Shown piece by piece: positions 42,590 through 54,500 of a DNA stretch of 64,000 bases (position 1 is the stretch's first letter; every line of letters begins with the position of its first letter). The notes under the pieces were generated by a model. The model did no database searches and was not told the DNA's origin. It saw only the letters and a list, made by a program, of their open reading frames with translations. The translations under genes were made by a program, and so were the position numbers. The DNA comes from Elephas maximus indicus (taxonomy: Eukaryota; Chordata; Mammalia; Proboscidea; Elephantidae): assembly GCF_024166365.1 (NCBI RefSeq), contig NC_064839.1, forward strand, positions 34,670,378-34,734,377, in the 5' to 3' direction.

Positions 42590-45422
42590 GCCTCGAGCCT
42601 CACAGTTTTATTTTCTCCTTGCTATCCATCCTTCCTTTCAGCACCAATAAAGGAAAAAACACCCCTCTTTTCAAAATATTTTATCAGGTGTAAAGATTGT
42701 TTTCTTCTAGGGAAGAATCGTCTGGATATATATTTGATAATGTGTTTACCAAAACCTTAGGTGTGCTTACCATATAAAACCCCTATATCCCATGTGGATA
42801 CAACACAGGAAAAAATACAGAAATTAAAAAAGTTTTTTTTCTTTTTTAAAACAGTATTTCTAAATCTCAGCAAGTTAATACAATAGTTAAAAAGCATCAA
42901 GATTAATATTCATACTCAAAACTCAAGGTGGTTTGGACAAATGAAAGTGGATGTTTCCTTCCTCTGCTGACCCCACCGCCTTGGGGCTTCTTTTGAGGAG
43001 GTGGGTCAGGGCAGGCGCAGGGCCTCCATTAGGGGTTTGGGCTGTAACCCTGTGCCCGCCCCCTCCCGGGCCTACATGTCCCGGAATCTGAGATCCTGGA
43101 AATGTTTCTTTTTTAAAAATCAAAAGAGCCTGGCTTGCATATAAGCCCTGAGATCCACAGGTGCAATGAACCATGTGGCCTCTGCGCTAAGGAGGGCTGG
43201 GAGGCAGGGCGGTATGCTCTAGATGCCAGGGGCTGGCTTGGCAGAGGTGGCCTTATGTTACAGACAGAACAGGGGCCGAGGGCACAGGGAGGTATGACTT
43301 GCCTAAGGCTGTCCTGTGATTAGGAGGGAGAAAAACAGGTGCCCTGACTTGCAGTCACTGCACCATCCCTTAATGGGGAGGCCGCCCCTCTGGGCTGGAT
43401 AGAAGCTGTGCTGGAGTTTCTTAGGGTCAGGCCTGGCCTCCTGTATCTCAGCAGCTTTCCCGGGGCACATAGCCAGCTTATAGCTTAGGGGCCTCGGCTC
43501 AGTCCTGGAGCCACCTGGGTGAGAGCCAGGTGAGCCCTGCTTCGAGAGCTAAGCTGAGGCCTGGGAGACCAGAACCTGGAGGGGGGATTGTGCCCTCAGG
43601 TGAGCCAGCCCCTTTCTAGCTTGGACACAGGTAGGAGCAGAGCTGGGGGCTGGGCAAGAGGAAGTGTCCCTGGCACTGAGGCCCTCAAGCCAGTTGTCCC
43701 CAGGCCAGATGGGGTCAGACAAACCAGTGTCATCGTGCTTCACGCTGTAGCTCCAGGCTACCCAGGCCCTGGCACAGGCCTGGCATCGGACTGTCTGCTT
43801 GACCCCCTCTTGGTCCCTCTTGCAGCTCAGTGGGTGACAAGGCACAGCATTAGCACACCAGTACCAGGAGGCTCCCAACGTAGGGCCCTGGCACTCCCTC
43901 CCCAGCCTTGCTGGGCAAAGCTGGCTCGGAGCCAGGGTGGACACACGGTCAGGGCACTGCAAGGGAGGGACTGGTGACTGCCAAAATCAGCCCCCCAGGT
44001 TGGAGGAGCCTGGCACCTCGAGACTGTATCTGTTAAAATGGCAGGTGGACAGAAGCAGTGCGGACTTGGGATGGGCAGCTGCCAGCCCCTCTCTCAGGTC
44101 TGGTGGCAGAGGAGGGTTGGCAGGTTGTTGGTAACCTCTGCTGAGGCTGTGCCCGGGGCCCCAGGCTGGCCCTGGTCACACGGGTGGCAGAGTGGGGTTC
44201 TGCGTGGCCAAGCATCAGCCTTTGGCCTTGGCACCCCCCCTCCCCCACCCCAGTCTATACATCACTGTCTGGCATGGTGGGACACTCTTGGGGAGGGCAG
44301 GCCTGGGAGGACAGCTGCGGCCTCACCGAGAGGCCGAGGGTTCCTGAGCTCGGCCAGCACGGGATGAGGAAAGCCCCCGAGGAAGGATTGGTCCCAAACC
44401 AGAGAGGTGCTGAGAGGTGCTGTGGGGAGGCCAAGGAGGGTCAGGTGGAGATGAGGATGTGTTGGGTTTGGACAGAAGAGAAGCAGCTACAAATCGGTAT
44501 CATTTTCAAAATCAGAAGTCCCCCTCCCCCCTTATGCTGTGAGTTCCCCTCCTCCTATAAAAAAGTGGGTGCCCTCTTCTTGGGATTCCCAGTTATGGCT
44601 CTGCTCCCCAGGTCTGTGTCTCCGGAGAAGCCTGGTGGGGGGGTCGGGGGGAGGGGGAGGGCCGCCAGAGCCACTGGGCCCTGGTGCGCCCGGGCTGTGG
44701 GAGGGACCCTGTCTCAGGAAGAGCAGAGTTCTACCTAAAGGGACTTACAGACCCTTTAAAGGGAAGGGTTTTCGTTGTGGGGTTTTTTTTTTTTTCCTTT
44801 TTAAAATGTAATCGCCCTTGAATGCAAGACCTGGGGAAGAGCCCTGGGCTTGATGTCACTGGACACAGCCCTCAGGGTCCTGCTGTCCTGCTCATGAGCC
44901 ATCGGCTGGAGGCGGGAGCTGGCAGCCCCTGTGCCCAGAAGTGCGTCTTTGGCTGGTTCTGATTGTTTGGCGTTTGGCCTTGGGTCAGGCCAAACGAGGG
45001 TCTGTGTGGCTACAGGGGTATGTAGCATGCAGGCAGCATGCATGCGAGGGTGCAGGCATGCGAGACAACATTGGCAGCAGACACAAATAATGAACCCTGG
45101 ACAAAGCTTGAGAAGAGATATACAAAGAGTACGGAAAACCTGGTTCTCATCTAACCCACGGCTTACAAACTAGGTTGTGCTGTAGATTCGTAGAAAATCG
45201 TTTGGAAAGAATGGCACTGGTTAGGCAGCCGAGTCCCGGCCCAGCCTGACTCGGTCCACGGTGAGTGCTGCGAGGCGCAGGCAGGGCTGCTCCCAGCTCA
45301 CTAGGGACGTGGCTGAGGCCCTCCTCCTCCAGCACTGGAGGGGACAGGAACCGGCTGCGGCTCAAAGGGCTGGCACAGGCCCTGCTGCTGCAGACTGCTG
45401 GACAGGTGGCAATGTGGCTGGT
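42590..45422 (-). other. SMPD3: SMPD3 3' UTR (inferred)
   Basis: From the stop at 45423-45425 down to just past the AATAAA at 42607-42612 (minus strand). The implied length of about 2.8 kb agrees with the long 3' UTR of mammalian SMPD3 mRNA. The distal 300 bp is AT-rich and the rest C-rich on the transcript strand. A MIR-like fragment lies near 43240-43330. The exact end is not proven. Confidence 0.65.
42607..42612 (-). promoter_or_regulatory. SMPD3: SMPD3 polyadenylation signal AATAAA
   Basis: TTTATT on the plus strand is AATAAA on the SMPD3 strand, the most downstream plausible signal after the long 3' UTR. Confidence 0.6.
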
Positions 45423-45524
45423 CTACGCCTCCTCCTCGCCGGTGGACACCATCAGCCGCATGGCTACCGGGAGGTGGTCAGTCAGGCCTGACAGCTGGGT
45501 GATAAAACTGAATTCTTCCACCTC
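45423..45524 (-). CDS. SMPD3: SMPD3 terminal coding exon
   Basis: Residues 628-660 and TAG, EVEEFSFITQLSGLTDHLPV onward, carrying the catalytic His644 of the TDH motif. Acceptor CCCGCAG. Confidence 0.95.
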   Translation of the reverse strand, partial: EVEEFSFITQLSGLTDHLPVAMRLMVSTGEEEA

Positions 45525-48500
45525 CTGCGGGGGGAAGTGCAGAAACATCCCGGTTAGACCCAGAGGGCACCCTGCAGGGGAGGGGCCTGGGGTGCGGCGG
45601 CGGGGCCTTCCTGAGCAGAGGGATGGGACCTGGAGATCTGTGGGCAAGCCGACCTCCTAAGAGGCAGGCGAGGAGTGCAGGGTGGTGGGTAAGCCCCCCG
45701 CCCCCGCCAACCCCACTCCTGTCCTACTCACAGCCTTCCAGTCGGGGCCCAGCCCCTCCTCCCCGTGAAGGATGTAGTCGATGCGACGACCATTGCCCTT
45801 CAGCAGGTCCTTGCGCCCCTTCTGGCCTGCTCCCGAGCTCTTGCTGGTGGGGAACGCCAGATACTCCTTGCGGCCTTCCTCGCTCTCCAAGACCCTGTTC
45901 ACACAGGTGAGCAAGGTGAGCAGAGCCCCCCCGCTGCCCCCATGGCCTAGCAGCACCTGCATGGGGAGGCCCGGTTTCTTCCTGAAGTGGAAGAGAAGTG
46001 AGCCAACCAAACCTCTGGGTTTAAGATCTTTCCTGTGTCTTCAAAAAAGGACCTAGCTTAGGCTGCCTTACCCTGAGCTCCATTTTCTCTGTGTGAAACA
46101 AGAATGACTGCTCCAGGCCCAGACACTTGAGGATAAGCAGGCTACAAGCAGAGCAGAGGTGGGGGGTGCTCTTGGTTATGGTTACCCAGGGAGGGCCCGG
46201 AGCTTGGGTGAGGACATTATGCCTTGAATCCAGGCTTTCTGATTTCCCTGCCTGGCATGGTTGCCACAAACAAAGAGGGTGATGGCTCCTTCCTGCCACA
46301 GACGGGCCCTCCAGAGGGAGGGGCTGTATGAGAATCTTCATGTGAGCTAGCTCAGGCCTGTGTCTGGGGTGGAGGAGACAGGGGTGCCCGAAGAGGCCCT
46401 GCCAACAAACATGGGCTTCTATAAGCAGCTTTTTGCCACCTTAAGATAAATACACTGATAACATTCAGAACATCCTTGCAGCTCTGAAATACAATCCATT
46501 ACTGTCCTTTGCCTATGATAATTAATTCTAGCATCAGTGATCTGAGAGGTACTGAGGGTCATTTTTTAATCTTCATCTCATAAAAAGATAATTTTCTTGG
46601 CATAGGATGATGTATCAAATGTAGCCATAATCTAATTAATTGACTCTGCCATCCCGGGCTGTGAGTTCTAAATTGGTTCTACTCTTGGCCTTTCAACTGT
46701 GTATCCCTTATGAAAGTCTCCTCAAGATTCAAGAATGAAGTTTGGCTGGGATGGAATTATTTCTGCTCTGAGAACAACCAGCTTGTGTTATGTCTGCTCA
46801 TATTTTTGTCTAATTGGTGAACACAGTGCTGGGCTCCCTTGAGCAGAGGCCCGGCCCAGGAGCCCTTTGCAGGGTCTCAGCAGCCTGGGCCCGGAAGCGC
46901 TGGCCCTTTTCCTGCAGGCTGGGCGTGGACAGGGCAAGCTCTCCAAAAGTAAGCTCACGCACTGGGTGCTGGTTTAAGAAACCTGCTTCTACAGGCCCCA
47001 GGGTCTGCTCTGAGGTTTTTGCTCAGCAGGGCCAGCCCTGGGGGCGTGAAGGCTGCCACTCCCTCCACCACCGACAAACCGAGGCTGAGTCCCTGAGGGT
47101 CTCAAAGGCCTCCTTCCCTCCTCCCCAGGTATGGGGTGAGGAGCAGGTTCCTGCCTGAGCTGGGCCCTCTCCTGACTCCTCCCGCACATCCGTTAGCCCT
47201 GTCTGGCCACCACCTGAGCTGGGAGCTTTGTGCCCTATACCAGACCTGGGAGCTAGCCTGGAGGGGCAGGGTGTTGGGCCCCACCCCTACTGCAGCCGCG
47301 TGGGTGCTTACTTCTGCAGATTGTCTGGGGTGCACACCTCCTCATCATAGAGATTGTTCGTGTCCAGCAGAGTACCTGGGGACAAAGGAGCAAGTGTCAC
47401 TTGAGGCAGGGCCCAGCCAGCTCCAAGGAGGACCTCAGTGTGGGTGTCTTAGTGGGTGAGGGTGGGACCTCAGTGGGTAAGGGTGTCTGCCAGCCCGGGG
47501 CAGCTGAGTGTGGCCTTCTCCGGCGGGGTCTGTGGGGGTCCTGTGGTCTCTCCTGGAAGGCCTGTAAGGGGCCCGGCGTGGGTGCAGCATCAGAGCTTAG
47601 CACAGTAGGCTTCCAGGGACTCCCAGCCCAGCCCCTGCACCCACACCCTGCCATCTCAGCCACAGGCTCACCGATGGCCCACGACTTCTCCTCCCCAGGA
47701 CCAAGGCGGCAGGGGTCCTTGTAGTGTGTAAACAGGGAGTGCTGCTGCTCCAGCTTGTCGTCTGTGTGGGAGAGAGCTGACCGTCAGGTGAGTGGCCTGT
47801 CCTGTGCCCCTGGTTCTGGTCAGTTACTCCTGCCAGATGCCACCAGTTCCTGTCCCTCAGGTGACTTCCTCTGTTTGGGGTCTGTGCTCCCGGACAAGTG
47901 GGCCTGTGGTTCACCTGCCATGGTTCTCTGCATCCCTGAGAAGTTCCTTCCCCTGGTTTCAGTGTTCCCATCTCTCTGAGGACAGTGGTCACTGACCCTC
48001 TTGGGCCCTAGGGCACAGTGATCTCAAGGCTGTCTCAGACCCTGTGGCAAACCTTGTTGGGAGGCTGGCTGATGCTGCCCCAGCAGGAACCCCTACTTCT
48101 GTCCAGAGACCTGGTGCCCAGGCCAGAGTGAGAAGTGGACCCCACAAGGCTCAGAGCGGGAGGTGGCCTGTCCTGGGCTCCCATTTGTCCTGCTACATCA
48201 TGGAGTCAGAAAGGCCATCCTGAGACTCCCCAGGAGGGAGGAGAGGGTGCTAATGGGGCCTGACTGAGTGGGACACCCGCCCTGTGCTCCAGGTGAGACC
48301 TTCTGGTCTCCTGCCTTCATTGAGGGTTGGGGCTTGAGCTCATAGGACTCTGTGTTGCCTACCCCTGGGCATTATGATCATCTACTCACAGAGCAAAATA
48401 AAACTTAACTGAGGCTCAACTTTCAGTCTTTACCTAGTGGTTTAAAACATGATTCTCAGGGTTCAAGTCCCAGTTGAACCTCTTACTGGGTGTGTGACAC

Positions 48501-51500
48501 TGGGCTAGTTATCCGCCCTCTCTGGGCCTCAGATTCCTCTCCCACACCATGTGGATATAACAGCGCCTACCTCTTTGGGGTGTTATGACACTTAAATGAA
48601 ACAGTTGGTCCATGAAAAGCAGTTAGCATCACGCCTGGCACAAAAAGCTGACTGAACAAAGAGGAGATGATCAGTAGCTGATTCTCCGTTACCCTGAGTT
48701 TGAAGCCCTGAGCCTTCCTGGTCAGAAGTTCATTTCTGGGGCATCTCTTTGTCTCTGAAGGAGGCCTCTGAGCTTTCTAGGCAGAGCATGGGCTCTTCTT
48801 GACCTTGGACTCATAGGGGGCAGAGAAATCAGTCTTGCTAAATATCCCACCCATACTCTCATAAGGAGCAGGAAGTTCTTCGAGCTGCCTAGTCCAAGTC
48901 TTGCCAGCTGTGAGTGGGGCCTGTGTCCTCCCCGAGCAGCCAACTGGCATGGGAAGGGGCATTGCCTCACCGGAGGAGCAGTTGTCAAAGTTGAAATCTC
49001 CACAGATGACGTCAAACGCCACCAGCTCCTCGGGGTTGGCTGCGCTGGACGAGGAGGTAGATTTTCGGAAATCAGCCAGCCAGTCCTGAAGCAGGTCCAG
49101 CTGCTCACAGCGGATGGCACTGTCTTCTGCAGGCAGAGTCAGAGACCAGATGATGAGGCTTAGCCCCAGGCGCTGGTTCCAATTGTGGTGGTGAGGGTGG
49201 TTGATGCCCACCCCGGAGGACCACGGGCTGCCGGCCTACCTGTTGTGGCTTGCAGGTGTGTGCAGGAGATGTACCCAACGATTCTTTGGTCCTGAGGTGT
49301 GCTTCCCACCTGCACCTGCGTAGGAGGGGCCCAGTGTCAACCACAACATCTACAGGGGGTCATTGTTGCTCTGAATGCAAAGGGACCCTGGGAATGTCCA
49401 TTTGCGCACTGGGTCACCCTCACAAGCCCTGCTGTGTTCAGGCTCCTGTCTAGACTTGGACCCAGATGAGAGTGGGAAAAGGCCTGCGTCTGGGAGCTAT
49501 GGCCCTGGCTGGAGGCAGATGCATAAAGGAAATACCAGCTGACGGCACAATGAGTACCAATAGCAATTCCTGCAAAGCATTATAGGAGGGAAAGACGCAG
49601 AAACCACAGTGGAGTTCCTCCCCAAGCCCCTGCCCTCCCCCAGTGAGCAGAGTGATCATATGGGTGATCACTCTATGTGCCGGCCCCTTGTCTCCTTGGC
49701 CGGTAGCTCTTTCCTCCCTCCCTCTCACACCCTCGACCTGATCACACCCCAGAATCTAATCAGACAGCCCTCTGTGAGCTGCACCTGACTCACAGCTCCT
49801 ACCTCCCTCCACCTGAGCCACCTTGGACCCTGCCGCCCTCCTGCTTGCTCACCCCAGCCTCTGCCCCTCTGGCTTTCCCAAAAGTCATTTCATCTGCTTG
49901 ACAGGCAGTGGTCCCTGTTAGTCCCACCCACCCCCTCACCCTGGGGGCTCTGGGCACCTGTGACATGGCCTGGCCCCATGCTGACCATGGCCTCCAACCT
50001 CAGCCTGTCTTCCTTCCTGTACCTGTGTTCCAGCTGATGGTGCCTGGACTCGCCACAGCCACGTCACAGGCCACCAGCTTCAGAAAGCCTCGGTGAGCCT
50101 AAGAGTTTCTTTTTGCTGCCAAATTTGGGTTGGTACTGTTCTCCTCCAAATGGACAGTGTCATCACCAAACACCCTCAGCTTTCTACAGCCCTTCATCTC
50201 TTTTTCCCCACCCAGATGCGCATCTTTCCTTCCCAGTCCTTGGGTGGGTGAATGTCTGGCTATTTGATGATGGTTATATGGTCTGGATTTGGGGCTGGTT
50301 ATAAACTCAAATGTTCACCATTTGCTTCTTACTGGTATACCAAACCTAATCCTCAGTCTAATGGTACCTCCCACCCCTGGAATGACTCAGTGAAAAAACC
50401 ACATCCCATTCATGCATCCTGTGCAAAAACACATTTTTAAAATTGCAGTGCCCCAAAGAGCCACAAGATGGTACTATTAATCTCTGTATTTCTCAGGCAA
50501 CAGGTCTGTTTCCTCCTTAATAATGCTCACACGTGAGCGCTATGCCTCCTGCCTCGGGTACATTGTTAGGTCTCACGACCGTGAGGATTATAGCAAAAGT
50601 ATACCGTTTTAATAGCTGAATGCATTGCAGCCAAGAGAAGTTTAGTAATTGACAAAACTCCAAATGGTTGCGGCAGGCTCGAATCAGATCTGTTTGCCTC
50701 ATGCTAAAGGCCTCACCCTCACTCTAGGCTGCTGCTTTCTGTGCTCCTGGGGTCTTAGCCCAGCTCTTCACCAGTGGCCCACTTATTGACCTATGGTGTC
50801 AGTCTCTCATTCACTCAGCACTTGGTGGCCTCTGCTCTGTGCTGGTCCTAGGCAGGGCACAGGGCATGCAGAGGTTTCACACTCGGTCTTGCCACTAAGG
50901 GGGACCCAGATGAAGGGAAATGCACATAGCAGCGTGGTCACATCCACTTTCTGTTCTTGCTATCATGTATCTCAGTCCCTCACCCCGACTCCTCCCTCTT
51001 AATTAGGTGTGTGATCTTGCCAAAATCCACTTTATTATTTGCTGGGACTTACTGATTCCCAACTTGTGTTGTCAGGAGCCATAGAGTCTTGTGTTTCTCT
51101 TGCAAAAACAAACTATCACATTGACAGGCTGTGCCTTTTAGGCCTGGCGGGCAAAGACTGTCAACAGAAAAGGTTTCCAGAATTAGGCTCTGTGCTATGT
51201 GAGGCAAAGGGGGTCCAGCCCCTGTGCAAGGAGTCACATTTCCCCAGAGGATCTGAAGTACCACAGGGAACAAGGAGGGTGGGGCTGATGAGGTGTGTTG
51301 GGGTTGGCTGTGCACCCCGAGGGGCTGGGTCTGATGGCAGAGATGGCAGTTGAAACACCTGGGGACGGGGCGGAGGAACCCGGAAAAGAAAGCCAGCTTG
51401 TGCTGGTGGGGCAGCAGTTGCTGAAAGGTCCATAGAGATGTTGCGGCCAGTCCCAGGGTGGGGCCAAGACAAGGAGAAGCAGGGTGCCTGGAGGCCCCTG

Positions 51501-54500
51501 GTGGTGGTGTGGCTGAGCAAAGCATGGGGTGGGGTGGGCCTTTCCCTGAGGCAGTGAGAAGCCCTGGAGAGTGGGGAGGGTGGTAGCCGGGAGTCAGATG
51601 TGGTGTGGAGGTGGAGGATGGGTCTGAAAGGGTAGGAACGAGGCAAGGAGTAGGACACGGAGGAAGGTGGTGGAGCTGGAAACATGGAATGGATCCCCAT
51701 GTAGTTAGAAAGTGAAATTAAGAGCCTGGGATGGATTGGGAGGGCCCTTCCGGCTCAGACAGGCAGGACAGGGTGTGTTTGATGAATTTGGTTTGGAGTG
51801 AGTGGGAATGTGTCCAGGAGGCAGCTAGATACAGAGTTGGGTTTAGGAGAGCTGTGGGCGAGACTAACCTGAGCGTCATCAGCAAGGGAGTTGCATGGTC
51901 CTGGCAGGGTCAGGAGGGTGAGTGTGATAGGCTGGGGTGATCATTTGGGAGTGAAGAGTGCTGGTAAAGCGGGGTACATCCCTGCCCTGAGGTCATCCCC
52001 TTAGCTCTGGCTGACTGTAGCTGGGCTGGAAGGGGTCAGGCCTAGTGTTGTCGAACCTGCCAATATGTTAAGAGAAGCTGCAGACCAGGTTTTATGTGAA
52101 ATATCTTGATTTTTAAATGTTGGCCGTTAAAATTTTTTTCTGAATGGACTAAATTAACCATATCTGTAGACTAGTTTTAGACCCAGGAGGTGGAGGGAGA
52201 AGAAAAGAACATTCAGGACAGAGCCCTGCGGAGTGTGAAGTTTAAGGGATGGGCAGACCCAAGGAGTCCAGTAGGAATGGCCAGAGAGGTGGGAGGAGAG
52301 CCCAGAGCAGAGGGGCTAGTCCAAGGAAATTGTTGTTGACCTTGGTGGGAACAGCAGCAGGGGGCCAGTCCAAGGAAGTGGGTGAGGAGGGGACATAGGG
52401 ACAGGCCTGCCCAGAAGCTGGACTAGGTGGGAAGCAGAGGGAGGTCTCCTGGCCTCTGAGCCATCTGTAATCAGGCGGTAGTAAGAGGGTATGCTCTCCC
52501 ACCCTGAGCCTGACAAAATGTCCCCTTCTTTCTCAGCAAAGTCACTCTGGCTGCTGAGACAAAAATATATCCATGGGAGAGGACACCTCAAATCACATGC
52601 CAAAATTGGAAGGCTGAATCTACTTATAAGAGAAGTTAATTCAATTTCAGCATCTCATACCGTGACTGGCTGAGCCACATAGGAGCCATCAAGCGACCTG
52701 TAGAGTGGCAGGCCCAGGCCCTCACCAGGCTCCAGGCAGCTCCGTGGAGACAACAGGCCCTGGCAGTTCACTCCTGGATAGACCGGGCCAACAGGTCAGC
52801 GTTTTCCTGGACGGACTACGTGTGGTCAGAACTGAGGCCTGAGGAATGAGAACCTCACTGTGCTTGGACTGTTTACATTAGCCACACTAGGCACCCCTCA
52901 CTCACTTCTAGAGGGGAACTGAGAAGTCTTGAGGGAGCCCATGGCCCTGATGAACCTTCACTTTCTTATGTCTCATAGGAAAGGGACAGCGCCCACACCC
53001 CAGCAGCTGCTGCCTCTGGGGGCAGAAAACCCTGTTCTGCATCAGATGGCCAAATGATGCTTTGGAAAACTCTGGAAGCACCAGAAAAGGCTTTTGGATA
53101 CAATGCAAAAAGTCAACACTATAAGTATCTCAGGCTCAGTAGAAGATAATGAGTAATGACCAAATTACTATGGTCTTAAAAAGCCCTCTAATTGCACATA
53201 AATTAGCAGAAATAATTATAATTCATTTTAATTAATGACTGACTGTGGAAGAAAAGCCACGTGCTGGTGGGCAGAGTGCCTAGCATGACAGCTTTGTGAC
53301 AGCAGGAGGAAGGGGGTTGAGGTCAGGCAGGCTTGTGGCCTAAGCCAGCTGGGCGTGGACAGGCCTGAAGGCTCTGAGATTCCTATCTGCCCACTTGCAA
53401 CTCTTGGTCTGTGCTGGTCTCCACCTTGTGTGAACATTGTTCAGTTACAAAGATGTTGCCTACTGAGGGGTCCCTACTTCCTCCTTCCTCCCCTTGTCCC
53501 CATCATCATTGCCATGGCTCCCATTACCACCATCACTACAAGAGCTGATGTGAATAGCAGGCCTCACAGTCACTCCCCACTCCTCTAAGCACTACATTGT
53601 CCCCATTTTGCAGGTGGGGAAATCATGGTTCAGGGACCTGAGGAACTTGCCCAAGATCCCCTAGCCAGGTCTATCTGATCCTGGAGCCTTCGCTCTTGCC
53701 CTGACATTCTTATTCTTGTCCCTGAGCAGGGGCCTTTGGTTCAGCTCTGCGAAAGGCTTTGTCTGCTCCCCAACTCTGTCCCTTCAGAGAGAAGACAGGA
53801 CTCCCTGGCTGTAGCCCCCCTACCCATGCAGCTCTGGGACTGATTGGCCTGTGGCCCTCAGGCTGGGCCAAGGCCCCCTACCTTGAGAAACAGCGCTCCC
53901 TTGGAGGCCAGAGCATCGGAGCACCGCCCGTTGGGGTAACAGTGATAGGCCACGTCCATAATGGGGTAGCGGCTGGCGAAGAAGAGGCCGCTGTTGAGAA
54001 ACTTGAAGCTGCAGCAGCCATGGCCACTGCAGCAGCCATAGACCCCGACATCATACAGGATGTATTCGAAGTAGCCGTGCAGCTGGTCTTTCAACTTGGC
54101 GGCTGCACGCTTGTCAAACACCTCCTGCAGGCACAGGAAGTCCAGGTTGGCAGGGAAGAAGGCCGAGATCTCGTGGTCAAAGGCCTCGTCTGGGTGCCGT
54201 CTCTTGCGAGCAGCTGCCTTCTTCACCACCGAGGCCTTGTACAGGAGCTTGCTGTTGGTGGCACCTGGCTCCCCACCACCACCGTCTGCCCCAGCTCGTG
54301 CCTTCACCAGGGACTCCCTGGAGGCTGAGGGGCTGCCCAAGCTCCCCGAATCCCCATCCCGCTGACTGTGGTTGGGTGTCTGACCCTTCTGGCCCCTGGC
54401 AGCCCCATTCCTGGCCTGGTTCCCAGAGGCAAGGTCGTCTGTTTCGGGGGGCTGGCACCCCTCCTCTCCACCAATACGCACGATGCAGGCGTCCTCAAGG

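Noticed and set aside
44630-44665. G-quadruplex-like G runs opposite the SMPD3 3' UTR
   Set aside because: The G-rich strand is not the SMPD3 transcript strand; no evidence for a role.
51161-51700. 179-codon minus-strand ORF in the SMPD3 intron
   Set aside because: Pro/Ser-rich translation of C-rich intron DNA; does not fit the joined SMPD3 frame.
53759-54328. 189-codon plus-strand ORF overlapping the SMPD3 large exon
   Set aside because: It is the antisense shadow of GC-rich SMPD3 coding sequence; no domain and no splice context of its own.
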